This document shows, piece after piece, positions 31,034 through 37,405 of a stretch of 37,405 bases of DNA. The notes beneath the pieces were generated by a model. The model made no database searches. It saw only the letters and a list, made by a program, of their open reading frames with translations, and was not told where the DNA came from. The stretch spans positions 1 through 37,405 of the forward strand of contig NZ_UQJH01000015.1 in assembly GCF_900541275.1 (NCBI RefSeq), written 5' to 3'. This stretch comes from an uncultured Porphyromonas sp. (GTDB taxonomy: Bacteria > Bacteroidota > Bacteroidia > Bacteroidales > Porphyromonadaceae). Made by a program: the position numbers and the translations under genes. Numbering within the stretch: the stretch's first letter is position 1; every line of letters begins with the position of its first letter.

Positions 31034-33316
31034 ATGAAAGAGAAACTTTACCTAGTACTATTAGCCACCGTACTGATGTCGCTCGGAGCCGGAGCGCAGC
31101 AGGTGGCGACGATCCAAGGAGTGATCACGGACAGCGCGGGGCGATCTCTCGCGAGTGCCGGCATCACCGCCCTCACTCTTCCCGACTCCGTCCGGGTCGG
31201 GACTGCGATCAGCGATGACGAAGGTCGATACGTCCTGCAGGATCTCCGGAAGACTCCGGACTGTCTGCGGGTGAGTCTCCCGGGCTTTGTCCGGAGGGTG
31301 GTTCCCATTTCCGAAGCCGATCGTATTGTCCTGGAGGAAGATCCGACCCTCCTTGCTGAGGTGGAGGTGGTCAGTCGCTTTACCCGTAGAGATCCCTCCG
31401 GCACGCTTCATGTCACGATGCAGGGCAATCCGATTGCCAAGGGGAATATCACAACTGATGCACTCCGACTGGTACAGGGGGTGGAGCTGTCGGGAGAGGA
31501 GTTGCTCATCGGCGGGAAGCCGGGGACCCTGATCTACATAGACGGTCGGCGGTCTTCGCTAAAGGAGCTGTCCTCCCTCCCCGCTACTTCAGTCAAGGCT
31601 CTCGAGATCATCCCGCACCCCGGTGCCTCTTATGGAAGGGAGGCGATCGGTGGTGTGGTCAAGGTGACCCTCCGCAAGAAGGAGGGTGTCATGGGCTCCC
31701 TCGTCGGTCGGGGACAGCTGGATCGGGAGGCACCCGTGGATGGACTGGTCACATCCACAACCAGGTATCAGAGAGGGCGCTTCTCCCTCTATAACAGTCT
31801 CAGTCTCGGTGTCGGGACTTTCCGCTCCCGTCATCTATGGAGTCGTGAGGACGGGGAGGAGTACAAGGTGAGCCGTGACAAGAGGCAGCGGGTGCTTATG
31901 GACAACATTGACCTGGCGTTCGCCTTCGGCAAGGCTCATGACCTGCACCTCTACGGTGGACTTTACCTTTTGAACGATCGGATCGACCGGTCGATCGACC
32001 GGGAGGGCTCCTTAAGGCAGGAGGAGGACATCAAGTCTACCAACGCACACGCCGGACTGCTTCACTCGATAACGCTGCCGGTGGCCAAGGGGATGAGAGT
32101 CAGGACACTGGTGGAGTATACGCATCAGCAGCAGTCCGATGATATGCTCTACCGTACAGTCAGAGAGGAGAGTGCCCGCATGAGCGAGAAGATGGACTAC
32201 CTCCGCGTCGAGCCCACGGTACGTCTCTCGCTCCCCGAGGGAGCCACCCTGAGTGGGGGTATTCGGTATCATCTGGCGCAGGATCAGAACGAGCTCTCCG
32301 GGCTTGAGACCTCTCTCCTTCCGGGACTGGTCAATCACCATTACAAGATATGGGGAAGTGACATCGACCCGTGGATCGAGTATTCCCGGATGATTGGTCA
32401 GCGGTGTTATGCCATGATGGGGCTCAACTATCTCCGCACCGAGATGAATTTCTCTGATCTGTCGGCGAAGGATAATGATTATCATATCGTTCATCAGGGG
32501 CTTCTGGCCTCGCTGCAGCTTCAGTACCTCATCAATCCGGCAAAGCAGTCGGGCGTGGGTCTTAGCTACAAGAGGCAACTCTCCCTCCCCAATTATGGTT
32601 ACTACAGCCCCATCTCCTACTATCAGGCGGACGATCTCTACAGCAGGGGAAACCAAAAGCTGAGAGCTGAGGTGTACCATAACATCGGGATAGAGTACCA
32701 TATCAGTCCTGAGTGGCTGCTCACCTACGACCTGAGGATGGGAAATGACCTGATCCGCCTGATGACCCACAGAGATCCGGAGCGTCCGGAGATCCTCTAC
32801 ACGATGCCGGAGAATGTGGCTCGGATGATGCGCCATACACTGGCTCTCTCCTACACCGCACGCCCCACGAAGCAGTGGAATACAAATACCCGTGTCTACA
32901 TCCGCCACGGACGAGAGAGTATGCCGGAGCTGACGGTCTCTTACCCCGGCATCGGCTGGAGCTCCTCCAACCAGTACTGCCTCCGGGACAATCTCGGTCT
33001 GTCCCTCAGCCTAGCCGGTCAGACCCTCGAGAGACACCTGGATAGTGAGCTCGGCACTCGGGCGTCGATGGATCTCGGTGCTTACCTCATCCTGCTTCGA
33101 AACCAGCTGACAATAAATCTGTCAGCGGACAATCTCCTGCACACAAGGGATGTTATGCGGGTCACCACCGGTCCCGTGGACGTGACGAGGGTAGATGTCT
33201 CACCACGCACTCGCCTCCGACTGACCGTCACCTGGCTCTTCAGCTCCGGGGATAAGGTTCGGCAGGGAAGCGCCTCGACCGTCTCCACGCCGACGAAGGA
33301 GAGACCGATCCTCTAA
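31034..33316 (+). CDS. TonB-dependent-receptor-like outer-membrane protein 2
   Basis: A 760-aa paralogue of the receptor at 28279: signal peptide ending near AGAQ, regulatory-like domain about 25-100 (IQGVITDSAGRSLASAG, SDDEGRYVLQDL), plug-like region (VEVVSRFTRRDPSG, IYIDGRRSSLKELSSLPAT, HPGASYGREAIGG) and beta-barrel to the end. The two receptors share layout but differ clearly in sequence, so the duplication is old. The segment AIGGVVKVTLRK marks the usual end of the plug. A hairpin lies 17 bases after the stop. The cargo is unknown; no metal- or haem-binding motif is evident. Confidence 0.85.
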   Translation: MKEKLYLVLLATVLMSLGAGAQQVATIQGVITDSAGRSLASAGITALTLPDSVRVGTAISDDEGRYVLQDLRKTPDCLRVSLPGFVRRVVPISEADRIVLEEDPTLLAEVEVVSRFTRRDPSGTLHVTMQGNPIAKGNITTDALRLVQGVELSGEELLIGGKPGTLIYIDGRRSSLKELSSLPATSVKALEIIPHPGASYGREAIGGVVKVTLRKKEGVMGSLVGRGQLDREAPVDGLVTSTTRYQRGRFSLYNSLSLGVGTFRSRHLWSREDGEEYKVSRDKRQRVLMDNIDLAFAFGKAHDLHLYGGLYLLNDRIDRSIDREGSLRQEEDIKSTNAHAGLLHSITLPVAKGMRVRTLVEYTHQQQSDDMLYRTVREESARMSEKMDYLRVEPTVRLSLPEGATLSGGIRYHLAQDQNELSGLETSLLPGLVNHHYKIWGSDIDPWIEYSRMIGQRCYAMMGLNYLRTEMNFSDLSAKDNDYHIVHQGLLASLQLQYLINPAKQSGVGLSYKRQLSLPNYGYYSPISYYQADDLYSRGNQKLRAEVYHNIGIEYHISPEWLLTYDLRMGNDLIRLMTHRDPERPEILYTMPENVARMMRHTLALSYTARPTKQWNTNTRVYIRHGRESMPELTVSYPGIGWSSSNQYCLRDNLGLSLSLAGQTLERHLDSELGTRASMDLGAYLILLRNQLTINLSADNLLHTRDVMRVTTGPVDVTRVDVSPRTRLRLTVTWLFSSGDKVRQGSASTVSTPTKERPIL

Positions 33317-33333
33317 GTCCTCTGACCAATTGT

Positions 33334-33369
33334 GGGTCGCCGAGCAGAAACTCCCTTTCTCGGCGACCC
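33334..33369 (+). terminator. Hairpin after the second receptor gene
   Basis: GGGTCGCCGAG pairs perfectly with CTCGGCGACCC (11 bp, 14-base loop). No T-run follows. Its place directly after the gene suggests termination or mRNA-end protection. Confidence 0.5.
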
Positions 33370-33403
33370 GCAAGGGGTCGAGGCCTAATGCGTACGCTTA
33401 TAC

Positions 33404-33465
33404 ATCGGTCGAGGCACGAAGTGCCGAAGACCGATGCCTATGGAACGGGCATCCTTGCGGATGCC
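33404..33465. repeat. Two-hairpin repeat module, copy 2
   Basis: ATCGGTC/GACCGAT outer arms enclose GGCAC-GAA-GTGCC; the linker GCCTATGGAACG is kept; the second hairpin is GGCATCC-TTGC-GGATGCC. Compared with 6057-6112, both inner stems differ in sequence but are still fully paired. Confidence 0.7.
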
Positions 33466-33523
33466 GTTATGCTTCAGAGCCTACTATATTTGGGCAGAAC
33501 GTCCGACTCGTCCAATAAAGTCT

Positions 33524-33598
33524 CTCAACGATCATGTGACAAACTTACAGCTATGGAGCGATGATCCCTCCGGGGCTTCGCCCCTGCGGGATCGGCAG
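33524..33598. repeat. Third, partial copy of the contig-end repeat
   Basis: Matches bases 69 to about 144 of the window: CTCAACGATCATGTGACAAA and beyond, then the hairpin GATCCC/GGGATC at 33563-33593 with inner GGGGC-TTC-GCCCC. The 18-bp palindrome of the terminal copies is absent. Confidence 0.8.
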
Positions 33599-33731
33599 GC
33601 GGGAGCATCAGGAGAGGGTTGGTATATGAGATGGTACAGCAATATGGATTATCACTTCTTTGCAGTAGAGTTCAAATGCGACACCCCTGACCTCTCGTCG
33701 AGGTGGGTTAGGTCTTGTGGGGGGATATGTC

Positions 33732-33739
33732 TACATTTG
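33732..33739 (+). promoter_or_regulatory. -7 box of the DUF2188 gene
   Basis: TACATTTG matches TAnnTTTG, 35 nt before ATG 33775, giving a leader of about 30 nt. Confidence 0.5.
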
Positions 33740-33774
33740 TGTGACCCACTCACTTAATACTAAGTACTAAGACT

Positions 33775-33999
33775 ATGGATAAGAGAAAAGACTTACATGT
33801 GACCCACCGCAAGTCGGATGGGAAGTGGCAGATCCTCAGCGAGGGTCAGCCCAAGGCGCTCAAGCTCTGCCCCACTCAGGAGGAAGCGATCCAGGCTGCC
33901 CGTGAGATCGCGATCGACCGAGGTGTCTCGGTTGTCATCCACGGCATGGATGGGAAGATCCGCGAGGTCTACTCCTACGACGATAGAAAGCAGAAGTAA
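33775..33999 (+). CDS. DUF2188-family small protein
   Basis: A 74-aa protein with the DUF2188 pattern: HVTHRKSDGKWQILSEGQPKA at the start, then TQEEAIQAAREIAIDRGVSVVIHGMDGKIREVYSY. The fold is probably a small alpha/beta unit; the function is not established. It stands alone between repeat-rich gaps and has its own promoter box. Codon use (many G/C-ending codons) is like its neighbours, so it is not obviously foreign. Confidence 0.8.
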   Translation: MDKRKDLHVTHRKSDGKWQILSEGQPKALKLCPTQEEAIQAAREIAIDRGVSVVIHGMDGKIREVYSYDDRKQK

Positions 34000-34136
34000 C
34001 GCCGCTCACGCTGCCTCTCCTGATTACCCTCCTGGAGATCTACTTTCGAAACCTCGCTAGGGGTGTACGGAATGAAGGTCACCGAGCGGGAGCGACACCC
34101 TATCGGGGTCGTATCATAAAGGTGAGACGCAGGAAA

Positions 34137-34202
34137 CCCGGGGTCTTCGGCACTTCGTGACTCGACCACCGGGCTAAGCAAAACGGACCCCTACCGGGGT
34201 CC
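34137..34202 (+). repeat. Hairpin module B, copy 1
   Basis: CCCGG/CCGGG-type outer arms around GTCTTCGGCACTTCGTG, a linker GCTAAGCAAAAC, then a perfect hairpin GGACCCC-TACC-GGGGTCC. Close to the copy at 34536. Confidence 0.7.
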
Positions 34203-34304
34203 CCGGCTAGATCGTCAGGCGGGGTGCTGTCAGGCGGGCTACGCCCCTGCGGGGATCGTTAGGCGGGGCGGACCTTATGGGCGAATACCAGGTGTCTGTT
34301 GCGC

Positions 34305-34330
34305 TGTCCGACCCGTCCGACTCGTCCGAT
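34305..34330. repeat. Three-fold GTCCGACCC short repeat, second copy
   Basis: Three GTCCGA units at 9-base spacing, as at 5909-5934. The flanks CTGTTGCGC and GTGCGACAG can pair across it. Confidence 0.6.
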
Positions 34331-34354
34331 AAGATAGTGCGACAGTCGGTGGTG

Positions 34355-34421
34355 GCACCCCGATAGGGGTGCATTTTGCATAGCCCGGGTGTCGGAGGGG
34401 CGTAGCCCCGAAGACCCCGGG
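34355..34421 (-). repeat. Hairpin module B, inverted copy
   Basis: Read on the minus strand it has the same order as the other two copies: CCCGGGGTCTTCGG, a different inner hairpin GGGGC-TAC-GCCCC, the linker GGGCTATGCAAAA, then GCACCCC-TATC-GGGGTGC. The last stem changes G to C and C to G against the other copies and stays fully paired. Confidence 0.7.
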
Positions 34422-34444
34422 TAAGCATAGCCCTCTTTTATCCC

Positions 34445-34510
34445 ACGACCCCGCCAGGGTGTCGCTCGTAATGGTGATCGTTAGAGGGACCGACACCTTG
34501 GCGGGGTCGT
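34445..34510. repeat. Inverted pair of CGACACC units
   Basis: The 20-base arms 34445-34464 and 34491-34510 pair with a single G-T wobble around 26 bases. Single related units, CGACACCCTATCGGGGTCGT and CGACACCCTAGCGACGTCGT, are at 34093-34112 and 34626-34645. Confidence 0.7.
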
Positions 34511-34535
34511 TTATCCCAAAATACATCCTCGTTTC

Positions 34536-34601
34536 CCCGGGGTCTTCGGCACTTCGTGCCTCGACCACCGGGCTATGCAGAACGGACCCCTACCGGGGTC
34601 C
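34536..34601 (+). repeat. Hairpin module B, copy 3
   Basis: Same layout as 34137-34202 with a few differences: the inner stem is GGCAC-TTC-GTGCC, linker GGGCTATGCAGAAC, then GGACCCC-TACC-GGGGTCC. Confidence 0.7.
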
Positions 34602-34661
34602 TCTGCTGTATCGTCACCTGGGGACCGACACCCTAGCGACGTCGTATTGGAGTATTTGCGC

Positions 34662-34669
34662 TATATTTA
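34662..34669 (+). promoter_or_regulatory. Weak -7-like box before the membrane protein/relA operon
   Basis: TATATTTA matches TAnnTTTG in 5 of 6 fixed positions, 58 nt before ATG 34728. It is the only candidate near the relA operon start. Confidence 0.35.
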
Positions 34670-34727
34670 CAGACAAGGGGGAAGGGAGGAGCACCTTCAC
34701 TTTTCCCTCCACTAGCTGTACGTGATC

Positions 34728-34958
34728 ATGAACAAGAAAAATAATACTACCCTTCCCACGCTGATAGCCGGTGTCGTTGCTATCCTATCCATCGTGGGGC
34801 TCCTCAGGGCGACTAATTGGCTGATCTTCTGGATATCCATCGGTCTCCTCGCTGTCTCGGTGATCGTGATGGTCCTCCTCGTGCTTAGGCCGAGGCGGGT
34901 TCGTCGCGCCGACTACGAGCAGCGTGTCTCCGATCGCATCTCTCACCGGGATCGCTAA
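34728..34958 (+). CDS. Small two-helix membrane protein upstream of relA
   Basis: A 76-aa protein with two adjoining hydrophobic helices (TLIAGVVAILSIVGLL and LIFWISIGLLAVSVIVMVLL) joined by a short turn, and a basic Arg-rich cytoplasmic tail (RPRRVRRADYEQR). A GTG at 34722 in the same frame is an alternative start. It ends 3 bases before relA, so the two are in one operon. No family is recognised; it may only share transcription with relA, or may couple membrane state to the stringent response. Confidence 0.7.
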   Translation: MNKKNNTTLPTLIAGVVAILSIVGLLRATNWLIFWISIGLLAVSVIVMVLLVLRPRRVRRADYEQRVSDRISHRDR

Positions 34959-34961
34959 GCC

Positions 34962-37175
34962 ATGTACCGTCATCGCGCCATATCGTACGAGAGCAGCTTC
35001 GGCGAGATCCTCCGGTACCTCCTGGCACTGGAGCACGGTCTCTCTCGGGAGCAGATCCACCGCGTGCTGGAGGTGCTGAGACGCTCCTTTGACCGGGGTG
35101 CTTACGAGGCGAAGAGCATCGATAGCCTCAAGACGCAGCTCCTCACCGCCGTCTCTGCCGTCGAGGAGATCGGTCTCCACTCCACCTCCCTCCTTGCCAT
35201 CCTCCTCTGGCGTCCGCTCAGCTGCGGCGTGGTGACGGAGGAGCAGATCGAGCAGAGCTTCGGCGCCGACACCGCTCACCTGGACCGCCTGCTCCTCCGT
35301 GTCTGCGAGGTGTACGACCCGACGGAGGTGATGACGAGCGACAATCTCGGGCGCTTCCTCCTCTCCTTTGCCGAGGATGTGCGGATCATCCTGATCCTAA
35401 TAGCGGACCGGCTGGTTCGGCTGAGGCTGGCCGGTCATCTCCTCGGCGAGGAGGAGCAGCGGGTGCTCTCCGACGAGGTGCACACCATCTTTGCCCCCTA
35501 TGCGCACCGTATGGGGCTCTATGCGGTCAAGAGCGAGATGGATGACCTAGCGCTGAAATACACCGACCGCAAGGTCTACACCTATATCAAGGAGAAACTG
35601 GCCCAGACGAAGGATGCTCGCGATGCTTACATCGCTGCCTTTATCGAGCCGCTGGAGAAGCGGCTGAGGGAGGCGGGGCTGAGGTTTCACATCAAGGGCA
35701 GGACCAAGTCCATCTCCTCCATTCACCACAAGCTCCAGGTGCAGAAGTGTGCCTTTGAGCAGATCTACGACCTCTTTGCCATCCGCATCATCCTCGACTC
35801 GGAGCCAAGAGAGGAGAAGGGCGACTGCTGGCACGTCTACTCTATCGTCACCGATATGTACCAGCCCAATCCCAAGCGGCTCAAGGACTGGATCTCGATC
35901 CCGAAGAGCAACGGCTACCAGAGCCTCCACATCACCGTGATGGGCCCTGACCACCGCTGGGTGGAGGTGCAGATACGGACCGAGCGGATGGATGAGATCG
36001 CCGAGAGGGGACTGGCGGCGCACTGGCGGTACAAGGGGATCAAGAGTGAGACCGGGCTCGATGACCTGATGACGGAGGCGCGTCGGGTCCTCGAGATGGG
36101 GGATAAGCTCCCCGAGGATGAGGTGATCAAGGACTTCCGGATGGATCTCTACGACGAGGAGGTGTACGTCTTTACCCCCAAGGGGGAGGTGCTGCAGCTG
36201 CCCAAGGGCGCCACGGTGCTCGACTTCGCCTTCTCCATCCATACCAATGTCGGCAGCCACTGCGTCTCCGCCCGCGTCAATGGGCGCAATGTGGGGCTGC
36301 GGTATGTGCTGCAGAATGGCGACTCCGTCAGCGTCATCACCTCCGACAGCCAGGCACCCAAGGCGGACTGGCTCGACATCGCCCAGACCTCGAGGGCGAA
36401 GAGCAAGATCCGCAGCTACCTCCGCAATAAGGACGAGGAGCGGGTGGCACTCGCACGGGAGGATCTGGAGCGAAAGATCCGTAACCGGAAGCTGGAGTGG
36501 GACGAGGGCGAATTTGCCCGTCTCATGAAGCGCCACGGCTACAAGGGCGAGAGTGACTTCCTCCTCGCTGTGGCGGACGGGCGCTACGAGGTCAATCAGG
36601 TGCTCGACGACTACAAGGCACTCCTCGAGGAGCGCACCGAGAGTGCCAAGGAGAGCAAGCCTAAGGTCTCGGCAGAGGACTACGAGCGGGAGACGGAGCT
36701 GGAGCAGCTCTCCACGGCGGATAAAGACGTGATCCTCATCGACGGCAAGCTCACCGGCATCGACTACGAGCTGGCGCAGTGCTGCCACCCGATATACGGC
36801 GACCGGATCTTTGCCTACGCCTCTCGCACCGGCATGAGGATCCACAGCTACGACTGCCCCAATGCCACCGACCTCTTCACCCGCTACAGCTACCGCATAC
36901 ACAAGGCGGAGTGGGCGGGTATCGCTGCCGATAGAGCCGCCCGGGAGGTGACGCTCAGGGTCGTCGGTGAGGACGACATCGCGGTGGTCAATAATATCTC
37001 CACCCGGATAGGGCTGGAGAAGGGGGTCAAGCTCAAGAACTTCCGCATCGAGTCCAATGACGGGCTCTTCCTCGGCTTCTTTACCCTCTATGCGGATGAT
37101 GAGCGGTCGCTCAAGCAGCTTGTCCGACTCATCCGGCAGGCGAAGGGGGTGAAGTCCGTCGACCGCATCGAGTAA
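34962..37175 (+). CDS. relA: RelA-type (p)ppGpp synthetase with degenerate hydrolase domain
   Basis: Long RelA/SpoT homologue of 737 aa that makes (p)ppGpp from ATP and GTP/GDP. The N-terminal HD domain (about 45-190) is degenerate: where hydrolases have an HDxxED motif this reads LWRPLSCGVV, so hydrolysis should be lost. The synthetase domain (about 240-355) is intact: GRTKSISSIHHKL, YDLFAIRII, SIPKSNGYQSLHITV, VEVQIRT and AAHWRYK. Before the PKxNGYQS motif it has RLKD (RxKD type of bifunctional Rel) rather than ExDD of classical RelA. TGS (YVFTPKGEVLQLPKGATVLD), a Cys/His region (CCHP, YDCPNA) and a C-terminal ACT domain follow. The small membrane protein ends 3 bases before. A separate SpoT/Rel hydrolase must exist elsewhere. 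Confidence 0.93.
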   Translation: MYRHRAISYESSFGEILRYLLALEHGLSREQIHRVLEVLRRSFDRGAYEAKSIDSLKTQLLTAVSAVEEIGLHSTSLLAILLWRPLSCGVVTEEQIEQSFGADTAHLDRLLLRVCEVYDPTEVMTSDNLGRFLLSFAEDVRIILILIADRLVRLRLAGHLLGEEEQRVLSDEVHTIFAPYAHRMGLYAVKSEMDDLALKYTDRKVYTYIKEKLAQTKDARDAYIAAFIEPLEKRLREAGLRFHIKGRTKSISSIHHKLQVQKCAFEQIYDLFAIRIILDSEPREEKGDCWHVYSIVTDMYQPNPKRLKDWISIPKSNGYQSLHITVMGPDHRWVEVQIRTERMDEIAERGLAAHWRYKGIKSETGLDDLMTEARRVLEMGDKLPEDEVIKDFRMDLYDEEVYVFTPKGEVLQLPKGATVLDFAFSIHTNVGSHCVSARVNGRNVGLRYVLQNGDSVSVITSDSQAPKADWLDIAQTSRAKSKIRSYLRNKDEERVALAREDLERKIRNRKLEWDEGEFARLMKRHGYKGESDFLLAVADGRYEVNQVLDDYKALLEERTESAKESKPKVSAEDYERETELEQLSTADKDVILIDGKLTGIDYELAQCCHPIYGDRIFAYASRTGMRIHSYDCPNATDLFTRYSYRIHKAEWAGIAADRAAREVTLRVVGEDDIAVVNNISTRIGLEKGVKLKNFRIESNDGLFLGFFTLYADDERSLKQLVRLIRQAKGVKSVDRIE

Positions 37176-37202
37176 GTCAAGTACCCCCTCTCACGCCATC
37201 TC

Positions 37203-37220
37203 ATCGGACGAGTAGGACGG
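37203..37220 (-). repeat. Relative of the GTCCGACCC short repeat
   Basis: On the minus strand it reads CCGTCCTACTCGTCCGAT, close to the last two units at 5909 and 34305. It lies between relA and the right terminal repeat. Confidence 0.45.
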
Positions 37221-37264
37221 TGCAATAGACACAAAGTGCTCTCTTGGAAGGCATACCCCACCGA

Positions 37265-37405
37265 CCGATCCCGCAGGGGCGGAGCCCCGGAGGGATCACC
37301 GGTTTTTAGCTGTAAGTTTGTCACATGATCGTTGAGGGGCTTTTGAGCCTCGCTCAAAAGCCCCTCAACGCCACTCAAACAAAGGAGATAAATCTTTTGG
37401 GAGCT
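37265..37405. repeat. Contig-terminal repeat, right copy (inverted)
   Basis: Reverse complement of bases 1-141 with four differences: one in the palindrome loop (37331-37348 with 37352-37369, loop CTC), one in the spacer and two in the tip of the second hairpin (37267-37297). The two stems themselves are unchanged. Confidence 0.85.

Larger units (their letters stand above)
34000..34727. other. Repeat-filled gap before the membrane protein and relA
   Basis: About 730 bases with no convincing gene. It is packed with short hairpin repeats: three copies of a two-part module (34137-34202, 34355-34421, 34536-34601), four copies of a CGACACC-type unit (34093-34112, 34445-34464, 34491-34510, 34626-34645) and a GTCCGACCC run (34305-34330). 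Small open frames here arise from the repeats. Confidence 0.7.

Noticed and set aside
33404..34645. CRISPR array
   Set aside because: Repeats are irregularly spaced, of different families and in both orientations, with no uniform spacers and no cas genes.
33330..34725. Several 60-110-codon open frames in the repeat-rich gaps
   Set aside because: They follow the hairpin repeats in both directions and contain repeated TSSTA/GSALR-like peptides; only the DUF2188 gene is convincing.
35547..36902. 451-codon minus-strand open frame inside relA
   Set aside because: Shadow of relA; no recognisable motif.
1..37405. Inverted terminal repeats as ends of a linear phage or plasmid
   Set aside because: The contents are chromosomal housekeeping and outer-membrane genes, with no replication or structural genes, and a third partial copy of the repeat lies inside. 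An assembly break at a dispersed repeat explains it better.

Overview
The window is a GC-rich stretch of Bacteroidota chromosome, most likely from Porphyromonas or a close relative. This rests on TAnnTTTG-type promoter boxes in front of genes, no evident Shine-Dalgarno dependence, a SusC/SusD (RagA/RagB) lipoprotein locus, a dipeptidyl peptidase III with the AlkD-like C-terminal extension known from P. gingivalis, and HU-HIG and DUF4248 proteins. The first 141 bases recur in inverted orientation as the last 141 bases, with 4 differences. A third partial copy lies at 33.5 kb, so the window looks like a whole contig that stopped at a dispersed repeat.

Layout: (1) 0.3-9.5 kb, plus strand, housekeeping: mnmG, uvrC, dtd, a MazG-like pyrophosphohydrolase, deoC, aroA and an Ig-like-domain lipoprotein. 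Three parS-like ParB sites lie here (one between mnmG and uvrC, two inside aroA), which together with mnmG suggests an origin-proximal region. mnmG, dtd and aroA each have a promoter box 4-5 nt before ATG, which suggests leaderless mRNAs. (2) 10.2-15.2 kb, minus strand: nucleoside-kinase-like protein, DPP III, ung. (3) 15.4-25.2 kb, plus strand: one tight operon of SusC, SusD, a GH18-like lipoprotein without catalytic acids, a DUF1735/LamG-like lipoprotein, a GH18 endo-beta-N-acetylglucosaminidase and a four-repeat Ig-like lipoprotein. It looks like a surface machine that captures host N-glycoproteins and releases their glycans, similar in design to the Gpd system of Capnocytophaga canimorsus. 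(4) 25.3-27.7 kb: a divergent module of DUF4248 protein (plus strand) against HU-like protein, amidase, spanin-like lipoprotein and holin-like protein (minus strand). The last three have the parts of a phage lysis cassette, but no phage structural genes are present. (5) 28.3-33.3 kb: two TonB-dependent-receptor-like outer-membrane proteins with a truncated gene between them. (6) 33.3-37.4 kb: a DUF2188 protein, a repeat-filled intergenic region, a two-helix membrane protein and a RelA-type (p)ppGpp synthetase with a degenerate hydrolase domain.

The intergenic regions carry several families of short hairpin repeats. Copies keep their linkers and their ability to fold while the paired bases change on both sides. 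The most interesting items are the parS cluster, the lysis-like cassette, the covarying hairpin repeats and a possible orphan small RNA at 9.9-10.2 kb. No tRNA, rRNA, CRISPR array, transposase or integrase was recognised.
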